This document shows, in pieces, positions 24,401-37,563 of a stretch of DNA of 64,000 nt; position 1 is the first letter of the stretch, and each line of letters starts with the position of its first letter. The notes beneath the pieces are model-generated. The model saw nothing but the letters and a program-made list of their open reading frames with translations. It did no database searches and was not told where the DNA came from. The translations under genes and the position numbers were made by a program. The stretch is from NCBI GenBank assembly GCA_017590115.1, contig JAGGNK010012670.1, positions 1 to 64,000 of the forward strand, given 5' to 3'. The DNA is from Montifringilla adamsi. Its lineage: Eukaryota > Chordata > Aves > Passeriformes > Passeridae.

Positions 24401-27400
24401 TTTTATTCACACTATGAAAGTATGACAAAAGACTTGGAAGAGAAGGTGATGTTTCATCTCTGTAGTGGGGCTACACTGTCTGGTATACAAAGCCAGTAAA
24501 ATGGTCAAGGAGGCACAACAGCCAGAGAATTAAATCCGAAACAGCTCTGACATATGTAAGGCCATGTCTGGATCAAAGCTACTCCTAAACATATCATACA
24601 GACAGTATAGTGTAACAAGACTCAGGCATTACATATGGATGCAGATTTCCTCAAAAACATCCAAGAAAAGCTTCTGTCACCCAGGTATCATCCCACTTAG
24701 GAACATATGGATGCTGCTTGTCCTTTCCCTGGAGGATACTGCCCGAGCACACTTGCCCAGGCCACTTCGCGGTTTTGTTTGGCTCATGTCTTTCACTCTC
24801 TGGTATTTCTGCTTGCCAGTTCCCTCCCTTACCCTCCTGGCCTCTATTTGCTACACTTGACTAAGAGCTGGCACCTCTGTGCCTTTCCAAGTGTTGCAAT
24901 AAATTTGTTCCTGTTCTGTCAGTCTATCTCACTTGGAGGCTAAAACACAGCATCCCTACAGAATTCCTCGCTCATCTTGCATTGAACAGTTTTTACTATG
25001 GATTCTCTGAAAGGCAGTGGTGACATTACCAAACGTCTAAAGTGCCCACCTCCATGCCAGTCATGCCTAAGAAAAGTAGCTAAAGAACATGGCCCTGGTG
25101 ACAAAAACCCTACGGATATATCACTGAAATTCAAGTGAATTTTGAGCATTTCTCTCTACTTGCATTAAGAAAAGCTTTGCAAAAGGCACGTGTGATTGCC
25201 ACAATCTACAACCTACAAAAAAAAATTAAGTCTTTGGGTAAGTATAAAACTTGCTGGTATCTACAGGTCACAGAGTGCCACAGAGCTGGATTCCATTAGT
25301 TTCCACTTTGTGGGTTTGCCTCCATAGGGTTAGAACATTACTGCTTCAAGGCAGAAGTGCCCAAATCCCTCTCAGTTGTTCATCAAATGATTTGAAAGTA
25401 AGATAAAGACATAGAGACCTCAATTCAAATAGCTGGAAAGAAAGAAAGAAATATACAGTTTTTTAGTTCTCCTGTAAAGGCCATAAAAATGGGACACAGA
25501 CAACTTACATTCACCAGACAAAAAAATTTTAACTGAAGGAGGTCTTGTGACTCATGGCAAAAAAAAGAGTTTTGTACTACCTCAGCATAAACTTGATAGG
25601 TCCAAATGGAGTTGAAAGGTGATGTTCCATTGAAAGCTGATATTCTACTGCAGCACTTAGTCATGTTAGGAGAGGAATATCCAACCCACAGAATGTGTAA
25701 CAGGTCTATAGGGACAGACATGTACTTATCTAGACAATTATCTCTCAGAAAAAACCCACAATTAAGAGTGATATATAAAAACACGTCAGAACTATAGAAT
25801 TGGTTGTATTTCATGGCTAATTCTTCGCAGAGCATGCCATTAACTTGTGAAGAACTTAATCTGTGCATAAACAGAAAGTGGGTTCTCATTTCACACCTGA
25901 AATCAGAAGATCATATTCAGAATAAAACCTTATATATTTCTTTTTCTCTCAAACCAGCACTCAGTGATCAAAATCAATACCCAAGGACAAGAGTAAATTA
26001 GAAGTTATCTTGCTCACTACCTTGGGAATTTATGTCATAGCTGCTAGTCAAAAATTCCTTTCAAAAGTTTTGGGACTACAGAGATCATACTGCATCTCCA
26101 TGATGTATGATTTTCAGTCTCAGTTCCTCAATTCCCCTTTCCTTCTTGAGCAAAAATGAATGCCTGAGAATTATTAAAGGATTATGCCGAGCCATTTAAA
26201 CCTATTGCTTCTTAGCACACACATTAGCAGATGCTTTGATGGAGGATTGCTTACTTTTCTATTGCAAACTGTACTTTGTGAACGACAAAATTTTTTGTGC
26301 AGCCATTTATGAGCAACGTTATCGTAGCTATGCCCATGTGCACTTGCAAAGACATAGATCTTTTGCCAAGAGTCCCATCAATTTTCTGGTCAAAGGTTAC
26401 TACAGTAAGGTTGAACTGTGTACGCCATTGACAGCCTTGGTCAAAGTCTTAGCCTCTCTTTTCCCTTTAATTGTAACCAATTAAAGGCAAAATGCATCTA
26501 TTTCACCTTCAGACTGCAACATTGCAATATCATTCTCAAGCAATAGAATTCTTGGGACTATCTGACATAACCTAAAACTTGCTTCTTTGACTTATTAAGC
26601 AGCACCTAATAGCCAAGAAGTACAGATAGTTTAAATACAAAACAAAGCCTTAAGCCACAGGAACAACTGGATTGTCCATAATGCCCTCTGAATGACTGTT
26701 TGCTTTGTTCTGCACATTGACTGTGAAACAAAGGGAAATAGATTTTAAGAGAATAAGAAGTATGCTGATGCATATTTCATACAACTAGGGAATCCAGGCT
26801 ACCACAAAAAATACCTACCAGCTTGAGAGGTACAAGGAAAAGAGGTAGTGCCAGTGTGGGTACATCAACATGACTGTAGGTTAATTCTTTTTCAATATGC
26901 GTGGTTTAGGTATGAAGAGTCTCATCACTTGTTGTGCTTAATTTGGACAACTTTTCAGTAATAGAGTGGGATTTAACTGCTGGGTTTTCTGTTTAAAAAC
27001 TAAAAGATCATTACTTGTTGTCTTGGAAATCTGGTAGTTTTATTGTTGACTTTTCTGTTTGCTGTTATTTAAACTCCATGTCTGTCATACAGATAAAGTA
27101 TGGGTTTAGACTGACCTTTGTCTCATGTTTTGAATTTTGGAGGAAAATTTGCAAAATGTTTCAATCAACTGGAACAAAACAACTGCAGTAAAATTAAAAT
27201 CTCACTTGACCAAAGTTCCTCTATAATCATGTTGTTGTTTCCCTGGCTCCCACCTCCCCAGCTCCCAGCAGCAAGTTGTTCTGAAGCACCCAGACTCAAC
27301 ATCCCAAATACCATCAGCTTCCACATTCTGTTCCATGTAAACTATTTAGCTAATGTTTCACATTCCACTTCAATTTCTATCATGTATAAAAGGGACAAAT

Positions 27401-28558
27401 TGCGGACAAATGTAGAGTTTGGGTTAGGGTGCTCTTGATAAAGACAGCACAGAATTATTATAAATTTCTGAGACTTCAATAATTTTTGACAAATAAACCC
27501 TTTAATATTATGATCTCGATGTGCTAAAAGGCAGAAAATCAACTTCTCCATGAGTGTGGGACTTCCAGTGGCATAAAAATCACCAAAATAACTACTTTGC
27601 CATCTCTCCAAGCAGGACAGAAAAGTTGCTGGAAAGCCTGGCATACCAGCACTGTCTACAACATCTCCTGAGACAATTACAAGTGTTGAGGTAAGAGAGA
27701 GGGAAATACTATATTATAAATCTAAATCAAATGTTTAAGAAATAGAAATCCTGTGTGGACTGTTTACTTTCATATAGGAGTTAAAGGATATTCCTGTTTA
27801 GAAAGAAAAAAAATGAAGTAAAAACAGGAATAGACCTAGAAACACAAATAGCCTTTTAGATATAAATTGATTGCTAGTATTATTAAGTGAAGAAAACACA
27901 CCTGTCAAGAAAAAGGGGTTTTTTTGTTACTTCAGGAGAATTTAAATGGAGCTGTTCACCTCACATATATGGCTGGTTTTAAACCTGAATCATAGCTGAC
28001 AGGGTATGCCTCAGGTTGGGAAATGAGGTGGTGAAAGTGAGAGTATCTCAGCTATGCTTAAATCTGGATTTTATTTCATCAACCATTTACAATGTCATAA
28101 CTCTTATTGCTTGCACCACTGATGCCTGTGAAAATACTCAAGAAATCACCCCAGAGTAAAAAGCCACAGAGGAGCTACAGACCTTGTGGGAACATTAGCA
28201 CATTTCAGGAGGCCACAAACTTAGTTTTCTCTTATGACTCCTATGACAAGCTGCCAAACAGCTCCTAATTGCTGTGCAGAGCTGTAACTCTGGCAGTGGT
28301 ATTGCCACTGCTAGTAACAGGATACAATCTTTGTATGGAGTTTTCAAAGCCTTAGAACTGAGGCTGGTCGAGTCTGATTTGTGTGAACTTTGGTTTACAC
28401 AGTTTAGTTGTGACTGGAATTTCCTTAGCTGGCCAGTTGTCTGTATGTAAATGTGGTTTACTTTTGCTTATCTGTGCAGAGTACAATCATAGTTCTGAAT
28501 GCACAGAAGTAACAAAGACTTATCCTGTGTAGAATTAGATATTTATGACTAATATAAG
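21496..28558. other. Unique AT-rich non-coding sequence
   Basis: No supportable gene. The longest frame, 154 codons on the minus strand at 25425-25889, is cysteine-rich but matches no family I know and is of chance length. The stretch 22970-23330 is repeat-free and balanced in composition, and 24560-24960 resembles an LTR 3' half. Otherwise I see nothing that can be named. Confidence 0.65.
24560..24960 (+). mobile_element. Possible LTR-like segment with polyadenylation signal
   Basis: A locally less AT-rich stretch contains AATAAA at 24898-24903 followed within about 20 bases by a TTCCTGTTCTGTCAG segment and a GAGGCTAAAACACA ending. That order (moderately GC-rich body, AATAAA, T-rich downstream, CA end) is what an LTR R/U5 would show. 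I cannot match it to a named family, do not see clear TG/CA ends or target-site duplication, and a fossil gene 3' end would look similar. Confidence 0.22.
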
Positions 28559-29090
28559 AGAATTACAGAAACACTTGGATTGAAAGTGACCTTAAATTTC
28601 CAACCTTCCTGCCATGGTCAGGGACACATTCCCATGGATCAAGTTGCTCAAAGCCCCATCCAGCCTGGCCTTAAACACCTCCAAAGACAGGGCATCCACA
28701 ACTCCTCAGGGCAACCTGCTACAGTGTCTCACCCTCTTCCACGGTCTCATCACCCTTGCAATGAAAAAATTTTTCTTTGCATCCATTCTAAACATATCCC
28801 TGTAAAAAAGTCTGTCTCATCTTTCTAATAAGCATCCTTCATATAGTGAAAGACCACAGTAAGGTCTCCCCAGAGCCTTCTCTTCTCCAGCTCTCACAGC
28901 CTTTCCTCACATGAGAGATGTCACAGCCCTCTGACTATTTTTGGTACCCTCCTCTGGAACTGCTGTAATGGGTCCAAGTCTTTCTTGGGCTGGACACAGC
29001 AGTCCAGGTGGGGGTCTCATGAGACCAAAGTAGAGAATCACCCTGCTCAGCCTGGTGGCCATGCTTCTTTTGGTGCAGCCTGGAGGCAAG
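28559..29090 (-). mobile_element. CR1 LINE 3' fragment, minus strand
   Basis: Read on the plus strand this is the reverse complement of the CR1 3' region, in consensus order: GAATTACAGAAACACTTGG (3' end), CTGCCATGGTCAGGGACA, TTGCTCAAAGCCCCATCCAG, GGCCTTAAACACCTCCA, a CTCAGGGCAACCTG stretch, AAGGTCTCCCCAGAGCC, and CTTCTTTTGGTGCAGCC at the 5' side. It covers the 3' untranslated region and the last part of ORF2. Indels and stops break the frame. 5' truncated near 29090. Confidence 0.9.
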
Positions 29091-31569
29091 AACTACAAGC
29101 CTGAGGTGACTGCACAGACTTTCAGAAGTGGAGGAACCAGAAGTGGTACAGGGGACTATGAGCATGGGGCAGTAAGGGGTAGGGCACAGACCTGGATATA
29201 GAGGGTCCACAGTCGTGAACAAGTCAGCTATGGTCAGTTAAAGAAATGCAAACCTGAAGCCAGACACAAATAGTTTTGGGGTAACAAAGATAACACAGAC
29301 ACAGTGTCCGATGGAAAATAGTCATACATAGTGAGTTCAGATGTAATGCAGAGCTCCAGATCAAAAAAGAAAAAGAAAAGCATGCTAACAAATGATAAAA
29401 TTACCCTGAATCTAATTTTTGATGTAATAATTTAGTGTGAATTTGTAGATATGAAAATGCTTAGAAGTGTCTTAGATCCATATATAAAATCTGTAGTTGT
29501 TGGGACTGAATTTAGCACAGGCACCGCATCCATGGAGAGATCATGGATGAGACTGTAGGACGTAACCTGTCATATTGCACACATCAGATCAGAATCCTAC
29601 TTTGGATCCAGGTCTCCTCCAGTCTGCAGGAAGAAAATAGGAAAATCCCTACATCTGCTCAGCCTTAGTCACTTCTTCCTCCCTCCAGCTGTACATAATA
29701 TTTTCTCTAAATCATTTCTATTTTATGCCTATCACTACCACGTAGCATTGCAGATCTAAGTGTTCATCTTTCTTTTCTTTGCTAGCCAACATTACACTGA
29801 TTAGCAGAGAAATACAGATGCTTACAGAAGAACAGAATTCCGGTATTTAAGTTTTTTTTTTTAAAGATTATAGAGCTGAACATTGTTTCAGCACAGCAAA
29901 GAAACCAAGACATTCTAACACCATTCCAGAACCAATTAAACTACTGGGCATCAGTGACAGCAGGATGTGGTGGCAGGAGGAGGTTTTAACTAGACTATTT
30001 CAGCAATACCTTGTTATTCATCTCCTTTGCATCTCTCACTTAAGAGAGTCTTCACAGATCATTTAATACCCTAATCTGCTAACCACTATCATTACTGGTT
30101 TTCTGACCTTCGTCCTTCCTTTTCTTTATGTTAAAATAATTGCAGCAACACAGATATAAGAGTCTAAATTAAAGGTTTCATTTAATATTTCAGTAAAAAT
30201 TTAGAATTGTTATGCAGCATTTATTTGGCTAGGAACTGAAGAAGTATAGTGGTATTTATTAGACAACAGGCAGCAAGTGGAAAGTGTGCTAAGGCATTTT
30301 CTCATTCAGCTCTGGGAATAAGGAACTTCTCTGGGCACCCAGGAATACAGAAGCTTCAGTCCCTGAGTGCTAGTCCCTCCCTTCCCCAAATGAACATGGG
30401 ATGTAAAGGAGTGTCTATCACAAATATCCTGAGCATAAAAGCAGTCATTTTGCATGATTCACATTATTAACATAATTAAAAGAGAGGTCTCTCTTCTGGA
30501 TTAGAGTGTAGGACATGATGAATATAATCAAATAGCAGCTGGTCTGGAAAATGCAAAGCCTAATCAAGGTCAAGCAGGACAGGTGATGTATAATTTCCAG
30601 CCTCCCCAACCTTTTCAAGGCCTCATATAAATCACTATGCAATGGAAAACACAGTTTAGGAAGCAGAAAATGTGAGACACAACAGGAGGCTTAATCACAA
30701 TAGAGCAAAATATAGGGGGGATAATTGCCAAGTTCATAAACAGCAAATAAATGGAACCATCTCCAGTTACTTCCTTTTGTTACTAAAGAAATGTTCTTTG
30801 TATCTAGAAATTTCATGTACTTGTACTCCTAAAAGTTCCCAATTCTCCACCCATTTTCTTGGCTTCAAAATAAGGCATTGATCAATAATGTCTGTTATTT
30901 CTTTCAAGATGTTTTGCAAGGAAGGAACAGAAATAAGCAAGGTAAAAGAAAAAGCTGCTGGTATGGTTAAAAGTAAAGAGAGCATTACATTATTTTTAAA
31001 ATTTTGCAGCAAGAAAAGCACATCATCAGTTAAAAAGAGGCAAACTAAAATTTTGTACAACCGCACTTCAAAAAATCAAAGGTAATTTTGGTGAAGACAG
31101 GGACCTAAATCAAAGCAGAACTGTGATTCTACCTTTTCATAAATTGCATTCCCTTCAGTCCCTAAGTGACTATTTTCTTCTTAAAATTTACATCAATTAG
31201 CTCACATTCTGCCTATAGCATCAAAGCACTTTCATGCTTTGATAAATCACAGCTGTCAGTGGGCACTGCTCCTTGAATGAACCACATAGATATAAAAAAG
31301 GCAATTTTACATCGGGTTAGAAATCAGGAAAAAAATTACCTTACAAGAGCTACTGAAAAAGAAGGCAGGATAGACATCAATCATGTTTGCTTAGGGTATA
31401 TCCCATTATTCTTTTCTGTGGTTCCATCAATAGCCCAGGTCCATTCTCTGTTTTCCTCAGAGCTCCCTACAGTTGCCAACTACAAAGGATATCTCGGGGT
31501 TCCTTCATTTTAGGGCTTCTCTTTACCCTTAGATAGAAAAAATCAATTATAGAAGAACAAAACAAAACC
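29091..31569. other. Unique AT-rich non-coding sequence between two CR1 copies
   Basis: No gene, RNA or repeat recognised apart from short homopolymer runs (for example T near 29850). Frames are 99 codons or shorter and have no recognisable product. Confidence 0.7.
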
Positions 31570-31827
31570 ACAGAATCATAGTAGCATAGAATTATTTATG
31601 TTAGAAAAGACATTTAAGTTCATTGAGTACAACCTTGTTTCTAAATGCCACATCTACATGTCTTTTAAATACTACCAGAGATGGTGACTGCACCACTTCC
31701 CAGGGCAGCCTGGCAAGCCACTGCTTGACAACCATTTTGGTGAAGAAGTTTTCCCTAATATCCAATCTACTCTCCTCCTTGCACTACTTCAGAAGGTTTC
31801 TTCTTATTCTGTTGCTTGTAACTTGTT

Positions 31828-32163
31828 TCAGGTAGTCATAGGGAACAATAAAGTTTTCCTGAGCCTCCTTTTTCCCAGACTAAACAACCCCAGCTCCATC
31901 AGCTGCTCCTCACAGGACTTGTGCTCCAGACCCTTCACCAGCTCCATGGCCCTTCTCTGGGCACACTGCAGCCCCTCAATGTCTTCCTCATAGTGATAAG
32001 CCCAGAACTGAACACAGGACTTGAGGTGCAGCCTCACCAAAGCCGAGTACAGGGGGACTGTCCCTGCCCTGGTCCTGCTGGCCACACCATTGCTGATACA
32101 GGCCAGGATGCCATTGGCTTTCTTGGCCACCTTGGCACACAGCTGGCTCGTGCAGCATGTCAT
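31828..32163 (-). pseudogene. CR1 ORF2 C-terminal remnant
   Basis: An open stretch of 111 codons that matches the tail of CR1 ORF2: [13 protein letters not shown], the [13 protein letters not shown] region, [16 protein letters not shown] and [10 protein letters not shown]. In intact CR1 this region follows the reverse transcriptase domain and ends the protein. The initiating methionine is only the first ATG in the open frame and not a real start. The frame is shifted relative to the RT fragment upstream, so no functional protein can be made. Confidence 0.88.
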
Positions 32164-32318
32164 TGGTTTCAGCTGATGTCGACCAGCACTCTCAGGTCAT
32201 TTTCCACAGGGCAGCTTTCCAGCCACTCTGTCCCCAGCCTGCAGCATTGCAGGGGATCACTGTGCTCCAAGGCAGGACCCAGCACTCGGTATTGTTGAAC
32301 CTCACAACTGGCCTTGGC

Positions 32319-32603
32319 TCATCGACTCAGCCTGTCCAGATCCCTCTGCAGAGTCTTCCTACCCTCCAGGTGATCAACACTCCCACCCAACTTGGTGTCA
32401 TCTGCAAACAGATTGAGGCTGCACCCAGTCCTCTCATGCAGATGATTGATAAGGATGTGAAACAGGCCTGGCCCAAATCCTGAGTGCAGAAGAACACTTC
32501 TTGTGACTGGCTCCCAGCTGGACATAACTCCATTCACCAGCACTCTCTGGGCCCAGCCATCCAGCCAGATTTTACCCACTGACACTTCACTTCTCCAAGC
32601 CAT
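32319..32603 (-). pseudogene. CR1 ORF2 reverse transcriptase fragment with FADD box
   Basis: An open stretch of 94 codons covering part of the reverse transcriptase palm. Residues 66-69 are F-A-D-D followed by TKLGG, the metal-binding catalytic box of LINE reverse transcriptases, and KIWLDGW and an SSWEPVTRSV-type segment (SGVPQGSV position in the family) precede it. Upstream RT sequence continues to 32870 in other frames. Truncated at both sides and frameshifted; non-functional. Confidence 0.9.
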
Positions 32604-33728
32604 GAGCAGCCAGTTTCTCTAGGAGAATGCTGTGGGAGACAGTGCCAAAGGCTTTACTAAAATTCAGGCCTTTCCCTCATCCACTAAGTGGGTCACCTCA
32701 TCGTAGAAGGAGATCAGGCTGATCAAGCAGGATGTTTTGCAAACCCATGCTAGGTGAACCTGATGCCCTGCTTGTCCCAGATTTGCTGCATGATGCCACT
32801 CAAGATGATCTTCTCCACGAAGAGGTCAGACTGACAGGCCTGTAGTTCCCTGGATCCCCATTCTAGCCTGCACCACAGAATAATGGGTAGGGCTATTACT
32901 GCTATATGTCAGCAGAATGTTTCTGCACTATATGATTTCTCTGAACAGGTGAAGAAGGGAAGTTTGGCATGTAGATGCAAATGGCAGATTAAATGCCTAG
33001 TTGCCCAGCACACTTTTTGTGGATGATGGATGCTTGTGTAGTCTTTGTCTAATCAAAAGACTTTGCAAGCTAAAGGCAATCAATGCTTCCTTCAGCATTT
33101 GTGAATTCTTTATAATAGGCTTCTAACATCCAGACATGCTGCTTCCACTTTTTTCCCTGGGCTCTGTTAGAGCTCACATCAACATTTTTGTCAACCTGCT
33201 AATCTCTTAGCACCAACACAACAGGCCAAAAACAAACAACAGATGGAAATGTGAGAGACATAATAGCTACATATGTGAAATACTCTGTAATCAGCAATGA
33301 TTTGCATTGATTTTTAGTAACATTCCTTCCAGAGTCATTCAAGTTTCCTCACAGAGACACATTAAGTTCTCAAGAATGAAATTAAATCCAGCTCAGTATT
33401 TTCAACAGTAAGAATTGTGAGGGTTTGATATACAACACTGTACATTTTACTTTCAGCAGTTTCTCATACTGTAGACTAACTGATGAAATAATTCCCTTTG
33501 GTTCAGTCTTTGCCTACTGGATTATCTGAAGGACATTATCCATATTACATTCTCCTCTTTCAAAAAATCCACCTTTCTTTTAATTTAGTACCACTCCAGT
33601 GAAGCTCAGGAGCCACCAAACAAAACTTACTTTTGTACTTATTTGAATACTTGAGTGTTCAGGGAGAAACTGCAACTAATGCTACTAGCAAAGAGGAAAA
33701 GACATCTTTCCTTATCGTGGACAGTGTG

Positions 33729-33820
33729 GTTTTTTGTTGTTTTTGTTTTGTTTTGTGGGTTTTTTTGTTTGTTTGTTTTTTTGTTGTTGTTTTTTTTGGT
33801 TTTTTTTTTTTTTTTTTGTA
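33729..33820. repeat. T-rich low-complexity tract (TTTTG-like)
   Basis: About 90 bases made almost only of T with interspersed G, forming TTTTG, TTTG and TTG units and an 18-base T run at the right end. It could be the reverse of an A-rich retroposon tail, but no element body is recognisable beside it. Confidence 0.9.
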
Positions 33821-36800
33821 TCTGCCCACCCGAGCATTGTAAATTTTTAGTATTATCTACTATATCTGGGGAGAATTTGGATCAATGGTTTGTAGTGTTC
33901 CTGGCACGGCAACTGAGGTGTCTTGATGCAACCCAGTGGTGAAATGTTCTCTTTGAAATGTAGATGCTTCTTATTCATCCTGTCCTAAGACCACAGCCAG
34001 TCACCCACTGCTTACCTACGCATCCTGTGAGAATGTTCATGCAAAGGAATGCAAAGATGAGAATGGCAGAGATTCAGCTTGCAGGCAGGGAAACAGCCAG
34101 GTGGAGTTCAGGGAAAGTGTAATCTTCTGTTTGAATATTCTGGAAAACTCCTCAGTAGACAATTATTTGGCATATGGAGCCATCAGCTGCCCTTGCTCAA
34201 CTGGGTAAAGCAGTACCTGAAATCTAGGTACCATATTGGGATTATTCTTTACTCAGAGGAGGTGCACCAAATCAGTCACAGTTCTAGACACTCCTACAGT
34301 AAACATATAAAAGTTGGTTGTTAATTGTCAGTTCAGTTTGCCACTGCCCATTGGCTACAGATCCATTGCTAAAGCACACACCAGTGCAAAAATGACACTA
34401 TTAGTTCATCAGTCTAGGCTTCTTCTTCATCTCAAAATCTTTCTCTAAAGGCCTTCAAGAGAAGGTGGCAAGTGGCTAACAGAAGCTTCTAATTTATAAA
34501 CACTAAATTAGTATTCCGCTAAATTCCAGGTGCTGGCCTATGTGCACAGGAATCCTCTGAAAAATGCCCTATGGATAGCAAAATAGCAGCCTTGTAAGAA
34601 CTCCTAAGATTCTGAGATTCTTCTAGATGTATCCAAGGGGAAAAATATATATATAAATCTGATGATTAAGCATTGATATCAAAAGCCTGCATGTAAAGCA
34701 AAATGATCTTCAGACTGAAAAATGTATCCACAGTACGGAACACTGCACAAGCATTGCCTAGGCTTTGCTGGGATGGCAACAGTGACTGGCACACCTCCCA
34801 GTTATTCTGGACATGTCAGGACATCAAAACTGCGACCTAAGTACTACTGAAATTACTACCATGGCCACAGAAACAGATGTGGAGTATTTTCTGTCATGTC
34901 ATGGTGAACCATGGAAATCACAAGCTTAATCATATGTCCACACAAATACAGTTAGTTCAAGATGTAGTGCCAGAAATCTCAGATTCAATTCTCTCTTCCT
35001 GTGACTGTGTCCCTTCCTATGAAAGTTCATTACACAGATTCCAGTGACATTTTTATTGATTCAGAGACAAAGGATTAGTGACAGACTGATACAAATTCTG
35101 TCCCTGACGTGCAATTATTCCTGAAACAAACTAATAGTTTTCCTTTATCTAGAATAAAACTTGCAAGAAAAATAACTCAATCACTTCAAATGTGCCTGTT
35201 AGTCCACTTTCTTTTTTTTCTGTTATAATTAAGAGATAATGTCAGTGGAGGAGACTTGTTGTGGGACCAACTACAAGATATATAGGATAGTATTGATCAC
35301 AAACTTCAAAACAAAGTAGTTATTTTCAACATGAGTAGACAGTTTTGTACAACAGCGAGCTGTTAAATCTTTAACTGTCCTCCTGCCTTCTTTCTTTCTT
35401 GTTCTCCTTGTTCTTCTAAAACAGACTCAAAGCTAAAAAAATTGTTAATGTAATACAATTAACTTAAAAACTACAAAATAAATCTCAAAAAAAAGCAAAC
35501 TCCTTTCTTCCCCTAACAAAGGCTCCCCTCTCTTTTGTAAGTTTGGGGATTTTTCACATTGAAAACTTAAGTGAGGAGATAACTCATAACATCCTTTTTA
35601 GTAGAGTTTCACTGGAGTAGTAAACTAATTTGGAATGTTTAATGAAACCAATTACACAAAACCAGATACTTAAGTGACCATTATTTCATAAACACTCGTT
35701 TTACTTTCCCACAGAATGTATGTATCTAATATAGTTTTCAGACAGGAAAGACTACCTTTAATCTAGTACATAGAAAAAAATGCAACTATGTAGCAGTATT
35801 CTTTTGAGAGCAAGTGATCAACAGGGAATAATATGGGTAAAATAAGCTATCCACTTATCCAGATTTTAGATGAGGTGGCTTTATTTTTAAAAAAATAAAA
35901 ACAGGGTAAAAAAGTTTTTTTCATTTTGATAGTATTTTTTGCCCTAACACCTTGCATTTTTCAACCTGTTGTACGTTTTTGATACTTGAATCTGCTTCTG
36001 TTAGAATTCCGTGAAGGGACTTTCCAAGTTACAACAGCATTTCATGCACTCAACTAAACAAGCCAGCATGGTAGAAGAACAATACCAAGAAGTAAGCTAA
36101 ATAATTGCAGAAAACAGGAGACGGAGGCTTTGTAACTTCTCCAGATGTAAGTGCAGTGTTTGTCAACCAGGGTGATAGAAAAAAAACCTAAAAAGTCTTT
36201 TCATATGTGACATTCATAGAAATTGACCCTGAATATGAGGACCAAAAAAGTGATGGTGTCTATTTTCTAAACATATTAGCTGAATGTAGAATACTTTGTA
36301 TTGCAACATATTTATTTACTATAACTGTAAAATATACACAAAATATTTTTTTTAAGGAAGTAGAGAAGGTTTCTGCAATGTGCACTGACAGAGTAAAGCA
36401 AAATTGCTTCTATGGTAAAATAATCATCAGAATGCAAATACAAAGGAATCTAGGAACTTACATGCCATGCAGTGAGCTAATTTTCTCTTGCTTCCCTCAT
36501 TACTATGTACAGACATACAGAAAACTGGATGGTAAGCTGATGCCTAGAGAAAAATTAACATACATCCCCCCATACACATAAAATGTAAAAATAGAAATAC
36601 TTCTTGGTTGCTGTATTTGTGCCAGATCTTGCTAAAATTAATTCTGGAAGGATTCGACAAAAAAGGAAGTAAAAAAGAAAGCCACTGCATTTGTGAACAG
36701 ACTCCAGCTTAAAGGAAGAAAAAAACCACAGCACAAAGATGAACTTTGATAGAAAATATAAACCAAAACACTTTTACCTTTTCATAGAAAAGGCGACTTT

Positions 36801-37028
36801 TCAAATATGTTTTTTACATGTCTACAAGTTTGATTTATATAAAAAGCTAAGCCATATTAGGAAAACACTGCAAAAGATACATATACTTTTGAAATGTACG
36901 GCTTAAAACCATTAAAACAATTTAATGTAGAGACAGTCTTAAATAACTTTTTCTGTACCAAAAGATGTTGCTCTAGTTTGGTTATTTGCTCTATATACCA
37001 GCTTCAAAATAGGAGAAATGCAATCCAG

Positions 37029-37118
37029 GGGAAAAAAAATTAAAAAAAAAAAAAACCAAACCAAAACAACAAAAAAACACCAAACCAAAACCAAAAAAAA
37101 AAAAAAAACCAAAAACCC
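37029..37118. repeat. A-rich low-complexity tract (CAAAA-like)
   Basis: About 90 bases of A with interspersed C, in CCAAA, CAAAA and CAACAAAA units. Its composition is the reverse complement style of the tract at 33729-33820. No processed pseudogene body is recognisable upstream. Confidence 0.9.
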
Positions 37119-37563
37119 ACACTAACAAGTATCTTTTTATGTTTAGATTAGAAGAAACTTGAGGAAACTGGTTGCAACCTGGAATTTAATTTGGGTTATG
37201 CTGAATAATGAATTCTTCTTTTGCTTCTCCAGTTGTCATTTTTTACACTAGAGCTTGTTACAGACTATAATATGTTTGCCTTCCCAAAAGCATAGCAGGT
37301 TTTGAACAAGTAATCACACATACTTGCTGTCAATTCTTTTTGGAGTTCTAGTAGGGGTGAAGGTGTAGAAAATGGTTTGGGCTTGTGGAGGTTTTATCCA
37401 TCACTAATGTAATCAGAAATTTTCCAAACTAAGGCTAGCTGACTTATGCCAAGACAAGCTTGTATTTCTTACATTTTGAAAAATTTACTGAATTTAGCTG
37501 ATTTTTCTTCCATAAACAGAAATATAGCCCCAGCCAAATATCAAACCTGACTTATTTGACAGG

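Larger units (their letters stand above)
31570..32870 (-). mobile_element. CR1 LINE, about 1.3 kb, ORF2 3' half and 3' UTR
   Basis: The longest CR1 copy in the window, on the minus strand. Its 3' end is at the left (CAGAATCATAG, matching the family's ATTCTATR tail in reverse); its truncated 5' end is near 32870, within the reverse transcriptase region at the CCAGGGAACTACAGGCC-type word. It includes the RT catalytic FADD box (codons at 32397-32408), the ORF2 C-terminal part and the 3' UTR. Several frameshifts and gaps disable it: the frame carrying FADD (32319-32603) differs from the downstream frame (31828-32163). It belongs to an old, dead copy and not to an active source. Confidence 0.95.

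Noticed and set aside
25425..25889. 154-codon cysteine-rich frame on the minus strand
   Set aside because: No domain or family is recognisable. With roughly one stop in 18 codons in AT-rich DNA, about one frame of this length is expected by chance in six frames of 64 kb. No neighbouring frame continues it through plausible splice sites.
31921..32298. 125-codon plus-strand frame
   Set aside because: It is the antisense shadow of the CR1 ORF2 remnant on the minus strand.
36207..36581. 124-codon plus-strand frame
   Set aside because: No domain, no repeat origin, AT-rich codon choice and chance length.
37029..37118. A-rich tract as tail of a processed pseudogene
   Set aside because: I saw no exon-like or protein-like sequence upstream and no flanking direct repeats; it is interrupted by many C residues from end to end.
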